Source: Dactylosporangium sucinum
GTDB lineage: Bacteria; Actinomycetota; Actinomycetes; Mycobacteriales; Micromonosporaceae
Reading direction: 5' to 3'
Assembly: GCF_014647515.1 (NCBI RefSeq)
Contig: NZ_BMPI01000068.1
Location: 1-63,128, forward strand
DNA: 63,128 bases
The stretch's first letter is position 1. Every line of letters begins with the position of its first letter. The notes below the pieces were generated by a model. That model was not told the origin of the DNA. It did not search any database and saw only the letters and a list, made by a program, of their open reading frames with translations. This document shows positions 35,019-42,975 of the stretch, piece after piece. The position numbers and the translations under genes are program-made.

Positions 35019-35220
35019 GGCAACTCCATAGCTATCCGCTTCGGATGCCCGGATGTCAGGTCCCGCTGGACCAAGGCCGAGACTACGCTCGCGGCCGGGC
35101 GCCGAAGGGGTGAGTGATCGGGGCATCGTGCCTCCGTCACCGCCCGGTGCCGCACAGCACTTCGCCCCGGCGCAGTGAGCGCACCGGCGCGACAGCATCC
35201 CGCGCGCTGAGGGACCTGCT

Positions 35221-36339
35221 ATGAACACACGACGAGACGACGGCCGGCTGACGTTGTTCCTGTGCGGCGACGTGATGCTGGGTCGCGGCATCGACCAGAT
35301 CCTGCCGCACCCCCTCGACCCGACGCTGCGCGAGAGCTACTGCCACGACGCCCGCGACTACGTCGCGCTGGCCGAGGCGGCGAACGGCCCGATCCCCCGC
35401 GCCGCCGACTACTCGTGGCCCTGGGGCGACGCACTTGACGTCCTGGCCGCGGCCGCGCCCGACGCCCGCATCATGAACCTGGAGACCAGCGTCACGCGAA
35501 GCGACCAGTTCGCACCGCGCAAAGCCGTCCACTACCGGATGAGCCCCGCGAACCTGCCCGGCCTCACGGTGGCGCGGCCCGACGTGTGCGCCCTGGCCAA
35601 CAACCACGTGCTGGACTTCGGACGCCCCGGCCTCCAGGAAACGCTCGACACCCTGACCGGCGCGGGACTCCAGGTGGCCGGCGCCGGCCTGAACACCCGC
35701 CAGGCCCAGCGACCCGCCACCGTCACCGCCGAGCGCGGCCGCATCCTGGTGTTCGCGTTCGGGACACCGTCCAGCGGCGTTCCCGCACACTGGGCCGCGA
35801 CCGGCGATCGCGGCGGCATCGACGTCCTGCCGGAGCTGTCCAGGAACGGCGCGGCGCGCCTCGCCGACCGGATCCATCGCCACAAGCGACCCGGTGACAT
35901 CGTCGTCGTCTCCGTCCACTGGGGATCCAACTGGGGCTACGACATCCCGGAGGAGCAGATCCGCCTCGCCCACCAACTCATCGACAACGGCGCCGACATC
36001 GTGCACGGCCACTCCTCGCACCACCCCAGGCCGATCGAGGTGTACCGCAACCGGCTCATCCTGTACGGCTGCGGCGATCTCATCAACGACTACGAGGGCA
36101 TCGGCGTACACCAGCAGTACCGCGACGACCTGCGGCTGCTGTACCTGCCGTCCATCGCGCCCACGGGCGAGCTGGCATGCCTGCGCGTGGCGCCCATGCA
36201 AGCCAGGCGCATGCGGCTGCACCGCGCCTCCCCGGAGGACACCGAATGGACCCGGACCGTCCTCGGCTCGGTCAGCAGCCGGTCCGGCATCCGGATCGAT
36301 GTCACCCCGAACAGGATGCTCACCCTGCGACCGAACTAA
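35221..36339 (+). CDS. CapA-family metallophosphatase-like protein
   Basis: 372 residues. LTLFLCGDVMLGRGIDQIL carries the first metal ligands. NLETSVTR, CALANNHVLDFGRPGLQET (NNH motif), VSVHWGSNWGYDIPEEQ and GHSSHHPRPIEVYRNRLILYGCGDLINDYEG complete the CapA/PgsA calcineurin-like pattern. Classical CapA helps poly-gamma-glutamate capsule synthesis, but no CapB/C genes are nearby and no signal peptide is seen. This one may therefore act in the cytoplasm on another substrate. Confidence 0.88.
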   Translation: MNTRRDDGRLTLFLCGDVMLGRGIDQILPHPLDPTLRESYCHDARDYVALAEAANGPIPRAADYSWPWGDALDVLAAAAPDARIMNLETSVTRSDQFAPRKAVHYRMSPANLPGLTVARPDVCALANNHVLDFGRPGLQETLDTLTGAGLQVAGAGLNTRQAQRPATVTAERGRILVFAFGTPSSGVPAHWAATGDRGGIDVLPELSRNGAARLADRIHRHKRPGDIVVVSVHWGSNWGYDIPEEQIRLAHQLIDNGADIVHGHSSHHPRPIEVYRNRLILYGCGDLINDYEGIGVHQQYRDDLRLLYLPSIAPTGELACLRVAPMQARRMRLHRASPEDTEWTRTVLGSVSSRSGIRIDVTPNRMLTLRPN

Positions 36340-36378
36340 CGCCAGACACCCGCACCGGCAACCGACGGCACCGTGCGG

Positions 36379-36789
36379 TCAGAGCGCGGCGACGGGCAGT
36401 TCGGTGAGCAGGTGCTCGACGCGGCGGCGGATCTCGTCGCGGATCGGGCGGACGGCCTCGATGTCCTGGCCGGCGGGGTCGTCGAGTTGCCAGTCGAGGT
36501 AGCGCTTGCCGGGGAAGACGGGGCAGGCGTCGCCGCAGCCCATGGTGATGAGCACGTCGGAGGACTCGGCGGTGTCCCAGTCGAGCTTGCGGGGGGTGTT
36601 GGCGGTGATGTCGATGCCGACCTCGCGCATCGCCTCGACGGCGACGGGGTTGATCCGGTCGGCCGGTTCGGAGCCGGCGGAGCGGACCTCGACGGTGTCG
36701 CCGGCGAGGTGGCGCAGCCAGCCGGCGGCCATCTGGGAGCGGCCGGCGTTGTGCACGCAGACGAACAGGACGGTGGGTTTGGTGCTCAT
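36379..36789 (-). CDS. arsC: Arsenate reductase, low-molecular-weight phosphatase type
   Basis: 136 residues. The catalytic P-loop is FVCVHNAGRSQMAAGW (CX5R), with the general acid region WDTAESSDVLITMGCGDACPVFPGKRYLDWQLDDP. The second cysteine (Cys in MGCGDACP) fits the thioredoxin- or mycoredoxin-coupled ArsC class. It overlaps the aquaporin gene by 4 nt and is the last gene of the leftward arsenic operon. Confidence 0.92.
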   Translation of the reverse strand: MSTKPTVLFVCVHNAGRSQMAAGWLRHLAGDTVEVRSAGSEPADRINPVAVEAMREVGIDITANTPRKLDWDTAESSDVLITMGCGDACPVFPGKRYLDWQLDDPAGQDIEAVRPIRDEIRRRVEHLLTELPVAAL

Positions 36790-37544
36790 CGGGTGGTTCC
36801 TCCGTGGTTGCGCAGCTGGCGGGATGCGTCGTCGGGATGGGGTGCGAGGACGTCACCGGCGGCGCTGCCGACGGACGGGTAGAGGGCGAGGAGCAGCCCG
36901 GCACCGGCGACGAGGCCGGCGAGCTGGGCGGCGACGAAGCCCGGGACGGAGCCGGGGGCGATCCCGGCGAAGGTGTCGGAGAACGCGCGGCCGATCGTGA
37001 CGGCCGGGTTGGCGAACGACGTCGAGGACGTGAACCAGTACGCGGCGCCGATGTACGCGCCGACCGCCGCCGGGGCGACCGCCGCGCGGCCGGAGCGGGC
37101 CAGGGCGAAGATGAGCAGGAGCAGGCCGGCGGTCGCGACGACCTCACCGAGCCACAGGTCGCTGCCGGTGCGGTCCTTGGTGGCGACGTCGACGGCGGGC
37201 AGCTTGAACATCAGGTTGGCCAGCACCGAGCCGCCGATCGCCCCGGCGACCTGGGCGACGACGTAGCCGGCGAGGTCCCGGGCCGGCAGGCCGGTGCCGG
37301 TGCGGCGGCCGAGGAACCAGTCGGCCGCGGACACGACGGGGTTGAAGTGGGCTCCGGAGACCGGGCCGAAGGTCAGGATGAGCGCGCCGAGCGCGAACGC
37401 GGTGGCGACGGAGTTCTCCAGCAGCTGCAGGCCGATGTCGTCGGTGAGCCGGGTGGCCATCACGCCGGAGCCGACGACGGCGGTGACCAGCATCGCGGTG
37501 CCGGTGAACTCGGCGAGCAGGCGCCGCCACAGGGTCGGGTTCAC
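36786..37544 (-). CDS. Aquaglyceroporin of the AqpS (arsenite channel) type
   Basis: 252 residues, six helices plus two pore loops. The NPA motifs are SGAHFNPVVSAADW (NPV variant in the first) and SFANPAVTIGRAF (intact). In ars operons that lack ArsB or Acr3 such channels let As(III) leave down its gradient after ArsC reduces As(V). It lies between the ArsR-ArsC fusion and ArsC with 4-nt overlaps on both sides. Confidence 0.9.
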   Translation of the reverse strand: MNPTLWRRLLAEFTGTAMLVTAVVGSGVMATRLTDDIGLQLLENSVATAFALGALILTFGPVSGAHFNPVVSAADWFLGRRTGTGLPARDLAGYVVAQVAGAIGGSVLANLMFKLPAVDVATKDRTGSDLWLGEVVATAGLLLLIFALARSGRAAVAPAAVGAYIGAAYWFTSSTSFANPAVTIGRAFSDTFAGIAPGSVPGFVAAQLAGLVAGAGLLLALYPSVGSAAGDVLAPHPDDASRQLRNHGGTTR

Positions 37545-38257
37545 GAGGGTAGCGATCCTGTCCTCGGGGGCGGGGCGGCGGACGCGGCGGGCGCCAGGCG
37601 GGTGATCCGGTCGGCGAGGTCGGTGTAGGCGGCCTCGAACGCGGCGTCGGTGTCGACCCGGGCCGGGTCGGGCACCGACCAGTGCAGCTTCGGATGCACG
37701 GGTGCGTCCGGGCCGGCGAGGTCCTCGTGGGCGTTGTCGCAGACCGCGATGACGAGGTCACCGTCGTGCACGACGTCGGCGACGTGGGCGGTGCCGGCCG
37801 GGTCGAGGGCGAGGCCGTGGCGGTGCGCGACCTTCACCGCCCGCGGGTGCACCCGCTGGGCCGGGTGCGTGCCGGCCGATGCGACCGCACCGCCGACCCG
37901 GTCGCGCCACAGCGCGGCGGCCAGCTGCGAGCGGGCCGAGTTGTGGGTGCAGACGAACACCACCCGCTCGGCCCGGTCGAGGGCGGGCGGCGCGAGTGAG
38001 GCGAGGACCTCGGGCACGAGGCGGAGGTAGGTCCGGCGCCGGTCGCCCTCCGACCGGGTGCGGGTCACCAGGCCGGCGTCCTGCAGGACCTTCACGTGGT
38101 GGGCGACGAGGTTGGTCGGCAGGCCCAGCTGCTGGCCGACTTCGCCCGGCGATGCGTCGCCGAGCACGAGGGTGTCGACGATGGCCAGGCGGGCGGGATC
38201 TCCGAGTGCGGCGTGCACCCGGGCCCGCATCCGCAACGAAGAAAGCTCGGCGTTCAT
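37541..38257 (-). CDS. ArsR repressor fused to an ArsC/LMW-phosphatase domain
   Basis: 238 residues from ATG 38257 (an in-frame ATG lies at 38269). Residues 1-95 are an ArsR winged helix (ALGDPARLAIVDTLVLGDASPGEVGQQLGLPTNLVAHHVKVLQDAGLV). Residues 96-238 are an LMW-PTPase fold with the CX5R loop VFVCTHNSARSQLAAALW and a C-terminal DLVIAVCDNAHEDL / HWSVPDPARVD general acid region. The catalytic Cys and Arg are intact, so the reductase half is probably active. It is the first gene of the arsenic operon and presumably represses it. Confidence 0.9.
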   Translation of the reverse strand: MNAELSSLRMRARVHAALGDPARLAIVDTLVLGDASPGEVGQQLGLPTNLVAHHVKVLQDAGLVTRTRSEGDRRRTYLRLVPEVLASLAPPALDRAERVVFVCTHNSARSQLAAALWRDRVGGAVASAGTHPAQRVHPRAVKVAHRHGLALDPAGTAHVADVVHDGDLVIAVCDNAHEDLAGPDAPVHPKLHWSVPDPARVDTDAAFEAAYTDLADRITRLAPAASAAPPPRTGSLPS

Positions 38258-38294
38258 TGACTCAATCATGGCTGAACTATTCCGGCGGAGTCAA
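38256..38294 (-). promoter_or_regulatory. Arsenic operon promoter with ArsR palindrome, probably leaderless
   Basis: On the minus strand TTGACT (38294-38289) and CATGAT (38270-38265) are spaced 18 bp, a good -35/-10 pair. Just after it lies the perfect palindrome ATTGA-G-TCAAT (38266-38256), which contains the first bases of the ATG at 38257. The transcription start would fall at or near that ATG. An ArsR dimer on the palindrome would block initiation. Confidence 0.65.
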
Positions 38295-38602
38295 GACCGG
38301 CAGCCAGGGGCGGCCCACTCCCCCGCTCCGGCGGCACGGGGCGGCACCCCGGCGGACGGGCCGATGCCATGGTGCAGCACCGGGCGTCGCCAGGTGCCGT
38401 AACGAATCGATCTCTGTAAGTTTCCCGGTCCGGCACAGGCCAGCGGCGGGCATGGTGCCCGCAGCGTTGCCCACCACAGCCGGGTGACCGTAGCGTCGCC
38501 CGGCGTGACGCGCACGGAAGCACTGACAGGTCACGGGCGATCCGTCAGGAGCAGTGCCGCGATCACGATTCAGGCATCGAGGTCGTTGAGGGAGCACACC
38601 AC
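38270..38602. other. 333-bp divergent intergenic region, arsenic operon / RCC1 gene
   Basis: Besides the arsenic promoter at its left end, this gap holds a moderately AT-rich stretch (GTAACGAATCGATCTCTGTA around 38400-38418) and the ribosome site GAGGGAG about 9 bp before the RCC1 start. I see no small gene with a clear ribosome site. The RCC1 promoter must lie in the right half. Confidence 0.5.
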
Positions 38603-39814
38603 ATGAGCGGATATCAGGATGGCCGGCTGCGCGCTCGATGGCAGCGCTCGATCGCGACAGCGGCGACCGTCGCGGGCGTCGTGCTCGGCATCGCGACCGT
38701 CGCGAGCCCGGCCGTCGCGGCCGTCGGTCCCGCCGGGCTGAACGCCGCGCTGGCCGCCCCCACCGTGTCCAGCGTCGCCGCGGGCTACGCCCACACCTGC
38801 GCGATCCGTACCGACGCGACGCTGTGGTGCTGGGGCAGCAACTGGAGCGGCGAGCTCGGTGACGGCACCAACACGACCAGGACCACGCCCACCCAGGTCG
38901 GCACCGCCACCACCTGGGCCAGCATCGACGGCGGCAGCAGTCAGAACTGTGCGACGAGGACCGATCACACGTTGTGGTGCTGGGGCAGAAACAACCGGGG
39001 CCAGCTCGGTGACGGCACCACCACGAACCGGAACGCCCCGGTGCAGGTCGGCACCAACACCACCTGGGCGAGCGTCAGCGCCGGCGACAGTCACACCTGC
39101 GCGGTCCGCACCGACGGCAGCCTGTGGTGCTGGGGCTTCAACCGTCTGGGGCAGCTGGGCACCGGCACCGACGACTACTACCTCACGGCCCCGGTCCGGA
39201 TCGGCACGGCGACCACCTGGGCGAGCGTCACCGCCGGATACGCCCACACCTGCGCGACCCGCACCGACGGCACGCTGTGGTGCTGGGGCGACAGCTCGAG
39301 CGGGCAGCTCGGACTGGGGACCCTGAGCTACTCGACCACCCCGGCGCAGGTGGGTACCGCCACCACGTGGTCCGGCGTGACGGCCGGATTCAGCTTCACC
39401 TGCGCGACCCGCACCAACGGCACCCTGTGGTGCTGGGGCGAGAACGGCTACGGCCAGCTGGGCGCCGCCGGCCCGTACCAGACCGCACCGCTGCAGGTCG
39501 GCACCACCACCACCTGGACCAGGGTCAACGCGGGCGACAACACGGCGTGCGCGGCCCGCACCGACGGCAGCCTGTGGTGCTGGGGCAACAACATGGCCGG
39601 AGGGCTTGGCGACGGCACCACGACCAACCGCTCCACCCCCACCCGGGTCGGCACCGCGACCACCTGGACGCCCGGCTTCGTCGTCAACTACCACACCTGC
39701 GCGATCCGCACCGACAGCAGCCTGTGGTGCTGGGGCAACAACGCGAACTCGCAGCTCGGCGACGGCACCACCACCCAGCGCACGACCCCGGCGCAGGTGA
39801 CCATCCCGAGCTGA
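38603..39814 (+). CDS. Secreted seven-bladed RCC1-repeat protein
   Basis: 403 residues. A signal peptide (basic start, TAATVAGVVLGIATVASPAVAA, cut near residue 40) precedes seven near-identical RCC1 units of about 50 residues, each with the pattern HTCAxRTDxTLWCWG...GQLGDGT and joined by xxVGTATTWASVxAG. Every unit carries a Cys pair (HTC and LWCW) that should form one disulfide per blade in an extracellular beta-propeller. Repeat identity is high, suggesting recent blade amplification or homogenisation. There is no anchor, so it is probably released and binds a partner. The ligand is unknown. Confidence 0.92.
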   Translation: MSGYQDGRLRARWQRSIATAATVAGVVLGIATVASPAVAAVGPAGLNAALAAPTVSSVAAGYAHTCAIRTDATLWCWGSNWSGELGDGTNTTRTTPTQVGTATTWASIDGGSSQNCATRTDHTLWCWGRNNRGQLGDGTTTNRNAPVQVGTNTTWASVSAGDSHTCAVRTDGSLWCWGFNRLGQLGTGTDDYYLTAPVRIGTATTWASVTAGYAHTCATRTDGTLWCWGDSSSGQLGLGTLSYSTTPAQVGTATTWSGVTAGFSFTCATRTNGTLWCWGENGYGQLGAAGPYQTAPLQVGTTTTWTRVNAGDNTACAARTDGSLWCWGNNMAGGLGDGTTTNRSTPTRVGTATTWTPGFVVNYHTCAIRTDSSLWCWGNNANSQLGDGTTTQRTTPAQVTIPS

Positions 39815-39834
39815 CCGCCGCGACGTTTCCGAGT

Positions 39835-39863
39835 CCGGCCCGGGCCAGCGGCGCCCGGGCCGG
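39835..39863 (+). terminator. Strong hairpin terminator after the RCC1 gene
   Basis: An 11-bp perfect stem (CCGGCCCGGGC / GCCCGGGCCGG) with a 7-nt loop begins 21 bp after the RCC1 stop. The run that follows is only weakly T-rich, as is usual for high-GC actinobacterial terminators. Confidence 0.75.
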
Positions 39864-39914
39864 CTCCGTTCGCTCTCGTCCACGACCCGGCGGGAAGGGT
39901 GCGACCGGCCATGC

Positions 39915-40550
39915 TCAGGTGCCCTCGATGCCGATGCGGGCGCGCAGGGTGTCGGCCCACAGGTCCGCGGTGTAGACCTCCGTGCCGGGCTGGTGCTTGC
40001 GGCCGCCCTCGGCGAGCGCGCCGGCGTCGACCGGTTCGTAGCCGATCTGCTCGACGAGGTCGAAGACCTGCCACTTGGCGTCCGGATCGTCGCCGGAGAC
40101 GGGAATGCCGTACCGGGCGTTCGCCCCGGCCGATCGGCCGTGGTCGCGCAGGTGGTCCCAGCGCATCGCGTTGAACGCCTTGACCACGTGCGCGCCGGCG
40201 AGGTGCCGCTGGATGAGCTCGCTGCTGGTCACGTCGCCGTGCTCCAGCTCGTCATCGTGCCCGTCGCGTTCCGGGTCGTAGTTGGTCGCGTCGATCACCG
40301 TCCGGCCGGCCAGAGCCTCGGCGGGCAGGTCCCGGTAATGGCCGAACGGCACGGCGACGATGACCACGTCGCCGTAGCGGGCCGCCTCCTCGGCGGTGAC
40401 GGCGTGTGCGTGACGGCCGAGCTGATGCTCGAGGTCGCGCAGGGTGTCCGGGCTTCGGGAGTTCGCGATGGCGACGTTGTCGCCGGCCGCGGTGTACAGG
40501 TGGGCCAGCGTTGAGCCGATCTTGCCGGCGCCGATCACACCGATCTTCAT
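39915..40550 (-). CDS. NADP/F420 oxidoreductase-like (F420_oxidored) dehydrogenase
   Basis: 211 residues from ATG 40550 (GTG at 40559 also in frame). A Rossmann start MKIGVIGAGKIGSTLAHLYTAAGDNVAIANSR binds the nucleotide, with VVIVAVPFGHYRDLP, TVIDATNYDPERDG and VVKAFNAMRWDHLRDHG following. The family includes F420H2:NADP reductase and imine-like reductases; which one this is cannot be decided. Confidence 0.87.
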   Translation of the reverse strand: MKIGVIGAGKIGSTLAHLYTAAGDNVAIANSRSPDTLRDLEHQLGRHAHAVTAEEAARYGDVVIVAVPFGHYRDLPAEALAGRTVIDATNYDPERDGHDDELEHGDVTSSELIQRHLAGAHVVKAFNAMRWDHLRDHGRSAGANARYGIPVSGDDPDAKWQVFDLVEQIGYEPVDAGALAEGGRKHQPGTEVYTADLWADTLRARIGIEGT

Positions 40551-40684
40551 GCCTGTCACCTACCCGCTGGCGGCCCGTTCACGCGACGCCCGGGGGCCAG
40601 GTACTCCGGCTTCCAGGCGTCGACGGGGTCGCCGCGCATCGACGAGGCCATCCCCGACCCGCCCCTGACCGGCGTCGATGTACT

Positions 40685-40793
40685 ACCGTGCAGGCGACCA
40701 CCCGCAGCGAAACCGGTGCGACACCGGCGCTGTCCCGCAACTGTGATGCCCCGGTCCGGTACGGCCGGGGACTAGCCAGGTCGCCTGCCGGGG
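40685..40793 (+). promoter_or_regulatory. Cobalamin (adenosyl-B12) riboswitch
   Basis: The conserved core is clear: ACCGGCGCTGTCCCGCAACTG, with CGACACCGG just before it, and the B12 box AGCCAGGTCGCCTGCC at 40774-40789 pairing back to GCAGGCGACC near 40690. It lies about 100 bp upstream of the BtuF-like gene. B12 binding should lower expression of the transporter genes that follow. Confidence 0.9.
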
Positions 40794-40853
40794 ACGGTCG
40801 CGAACCGCGCTCTCGAGGAAGGGCGCCTTGCGGGCGGGGCCTTGTTCGTCACC

Positions 40854-40890
40854 CCTGTCGGCGAAGCACCGACTCCTCGACCGACAGGAG
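40854..40890 (+). promoter_or_regulatory. Ribosome-site sequestering hairpin (expression platform)
   Basis: CCTGTCGG (40854-40861) pairs perfectly with CCGACAGG (40881-40888), and CTCCT (40873-40877) can alternatively pair with AGGAG (40886-40890). Both pairings mask the Shine-Dalgarno AGGAGGA of the BtuF-like gene. This indicates translational control by the riboswitch rather than termination. Confidence 0.7.
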
Positions 40891-40895
40891 GACAG

Positions 40896-41828
40896 ATGAG
40901 CAGACGCACGCCCGTGACCGTCGGCGCCACCCTGGTCGCCATCGCACTCGCGCTCGGTGCCTGCGCCGACGGCGCGGACGACACCCCGCAGCCCGGCTCC
41001 ACCGGCGCCGCCGCGTATCCGGTGACGGTGGGCAACGTCACGCTGGAGCAACGTCCGGCGAAGATCGTGTCGCTGTCGCCGAGCACCACCGAGATGCTCT
41101 TCGCGATCGGCGCCGGCGCGCAGGTGACGGCGGTCGACGACAACTCCGACTATCCGGCCGAGGCGCCGAGGTCGCAGCTGTCCGGGTTCCAGCCGAACGC
41201 CGAGGCGATCGCGGCCAAGAACCCGGACCTGGTGGTGCTGACCACCGACGCCAACAAGGTCGTCGACCAGCTCGCCAAGTTCAAGATCCCGGTCTACCTG
41301 GCACCGGCGGCCGTCACGCTCGACGACACGTACCGGCAGATCGACGAGCTGGGCCGGCTCACGGGCCACGGCGCCGAGGCCACCGACCTGGTCGGACGCA
41401 TGCGCCACGACGTCGACAAGCTGATCAAGGACCTGCCGCCGCGCTCGAGCAGGCCGACGTACTACTACGAGCTCGACCCGACGCTGTACACGGTCACCGG
41501 CACCACGTTCGTCGGCTCGCTGTTCACCATGGCGGGCCTGCAGAACGTGGCCGATGCGGCGGATCCCGGCGGCGCGAAGGGCGGCTATCCGCAGCTCTCC
41601 GTCGAGGTGCTGGTCCAGGCCGACCCGGACCTGGTGTTCCTCGCCGACACGAAGTGCTGCAAGCAGTCGGCCGAGACGGTCGCCGCCCGCCCGGGCTGGT
41701 CCGGCATCACGGCGGTGCAGACGGGGCGGATCGTCGCGCTGGACGACGACGTGGCGTCCCGCTGGGGCCCGCGCGTGGTCGATCTGCTCCGGGCGATCGT
41801 CGAGGCAGTGGCCAAGGTACCGGCGTGA
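40896..41828 (+). CDS. btuF: Vitamin B12 ABC transporter binding lipoprotein (BtuF-like)
   Basis: 310 residues from ATG 40896, with AGGAGGA five bases upstream. The lipobox LALGAC (Cys24) anchors it. The mature domain shows AKIVSLSPSTTEMLFAIGAGAQVTAVD and LVVLTT, the class III (BtuF/FecB) helical-backbone fold, and LAYKCC-like ADTKCCKQSAETVAARPGW late in the protein. The riboswitch upstream makes B12 or a cobinoid the likely ligand rather than an iron siderophore. Confidence 0.92.
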   Translation: MSRRTPVTVGATLVAIALALGACADGADDTPQPGSTGAAAYPVTVGNVTLEQRPAKIVSLSPSTTEMLFAIGAGAQVTAVDDNSDYPAEAPRSQLSGFQPNAEAIAAKNPDLVVLTTDANKVVDQLAKFKIPVYLAPAAVTLDDTYRQIDELGRLTGHGAEATDLVGRMRHDVDKLIKDLPPRSSRPTYYYELDPTLYTVTGTTFVGSLFTMAGLQNVADAADPGGAKGGYPQLSVEVLVQADPDLVFLADTKCCKQSAETVAARPGWSGITAVQTGRIVALDDDVASRWGPRVVDLLRAIVEAVAKVPA

Positions 41829-42889
41829 GACCCGGCCGTCAGCCCGCCGGCCGGCTGCGCCCGCGCTGGGTCCTGGCCGGCGTGCTGGCGGTGCTCGTGG
41901 CGCTGGTGGGCGGCGTCGCACTGGGCCCGGTGAGCCTGCCGCCCGGCAGCGTCGCCGCCGAGCTGCTGAACCTGGTGCCCGGCGTCCACCTGGACAGCGG
42001 CCTCAACGAGCGCGAGATCGCCATCGTCACCGAGATCCGGCTGCCCCGGGTCGTCCTCGGGCTGCTGGTCGGCGCGATGCTGGCCCTGGCCGGCGGCTGC
42101 TTCCAGGGCGTGTTCCGCAATCCGCTGGCCGATCCGAGCCTGCTGGGCGTGGCCGCCGGCGCCGGCCTGGCGGTCACCGTCCTCATCGCGTACCGCGGCG
42201 CCGCGCAGGGCGGCGCGCTCGGCGGAGTCCCGCTGACCACGCCGGTGGTCGCGTTCGCCGGCGCGATCGCCGCGGTGCTGCTGGCCTACCTGCTCAGCGC
42301 CGGCAGTGGCCGGGAACGCTCGCCGACCACGCTGATCCTCGCCGGCGTGGCGGTCTCGGCCTTCCTGACCGCCGCACAGACATACGTGATGCAGCGCAAC
42401 ATCGACGCGATCCGCGAGGTGTACTCCTGGCTGCTCGGGCACCTGTCCACCGCCGGCTGGTCCGACGTGCTGGTCGTCCTGCCGTACGCGGGCGTCACCG
42501 CCGCGGTGATCCTGCTCCTGCGCCGGGAGCTGGACGTGCTCTCGGTCGGCGACGAGGAGGCCGCGAGCCTCGGGCTGCACCCGCAGCGGTCGCGGTACGT
42601 GCTGCTCGCCGCGGCCAGCCTGGCCACCGCCGCGGCGGTGTCGGTGTCCGGCCTCATCGGCTTCGTCGGCATCATCGTGCCGCACACCGTCCGGTTGCTC
42701 GCCGGCGCCAGCTACCGGGCGATCCTGCCGCTGTCGATGCTCTTCGGCGGCGCGTTCCTGACCGTCGCGGACCTGGTGGCCCGCACCGCGGCCAGCCCTG
42801 CCGAGATCCCGATCGGCGTGGTCACGGCGTTCTTCGGCGCGCCGTTCTTCGTGCTCGTCCTGCGCACCTCGGGGCGGGCGGCGCTGTGA
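41825..42889 (+). CDS. btuC: B12 ABC transporter permease (BtuC/FecCD type)
   Basis: 354 residues from GTG 41825, which overlaps the BtuF stop (GTGA). About ten helices; IRLPRVVLGLLVGAMLALAGGCFQGVFRNPLADPSLLGV is the FecCD signature, and VSVSGLIGFVGIIVPHTVRLL the conserved cytoplasmic loop. Its stop overlaps a 29-codon frame that leads into the ATPase gene. Confidence 0.93.
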   Translation: MRPGRQPAGRLRPRWVLAGVLAVLVALVGGVALGPVSLPPGSVAAELLNLVPGVHLDSGLNEREIAIVTEIRLPRVVLGLLVGAMLALAGGCFQGVFRNPLADPSLLGVAAGAGLAVTVLIAYRGAAQGGALGGVPLTTPVVAFAGAIAAVLLAYLLSAGSGRERSPTTLILAGVAVSAFLTAAQTYVMQRNIDAIREVYSWLLGHLSTAGWSDVLVVLPYAGVTAAVILLLRRELDVLSVGDEEAASLGLHPQRSRYVLLAAASLATAAAVSVSGLIGFVGIIVPHTVRLLAGASYRAILPLSMLFGGAFLTVADLVARTAASPAEIPIGVVTAFFGAPFFVLVLRTSGRAAL

Positions 42890-42975
42890 CCGGGTGCGGA
42901 GCGAGGCGGAGGAGGCCGGGCACCATGGGCTCGGTCCGGACGGCGTGCGGCCGGAGCGGAGCGCGGGACGCATGA
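42886..42975 (+). repeat. 29-codon coupled micro-ORF element, copy B
   Basis: GTG 42886 sits in the BtuC stop (GTGA), and the frame runs exactly 29 codons to a TGA overlapping the BtuD ATG (ATGA). The product has ARRRRP, an internal MGSV and CGRSGA, matching copy A at 30561-30650 in 19 of 29 residues with no gap. At DNA level 72 of 90 bases agree. Mismatches fall 5/8/5 on codon positions 1/2/3, so there is no sign of protein-level selection. The shared purine-rich modules and the exact length suggest a mobile or copied coupling element. Confidence 0.75.

Noticed and set aside
31575..35117. A 1180-codon + strand frame
   Set aside because: It is the mirror of the AAA/TPR gene on the minus strand. 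The minus frame has Walker motifs and the + frame only low-complexity Arg/Gly/Gln sequence.
38570..39883. Long minus-strand frame opposite the RCC1 gene
   Set aside because: Its repetitiveness (PAPQAAVGAGRAG-like) is an echo of the RCC1 repeats; the + frame has a signal peptide, ribosome site and real fold.
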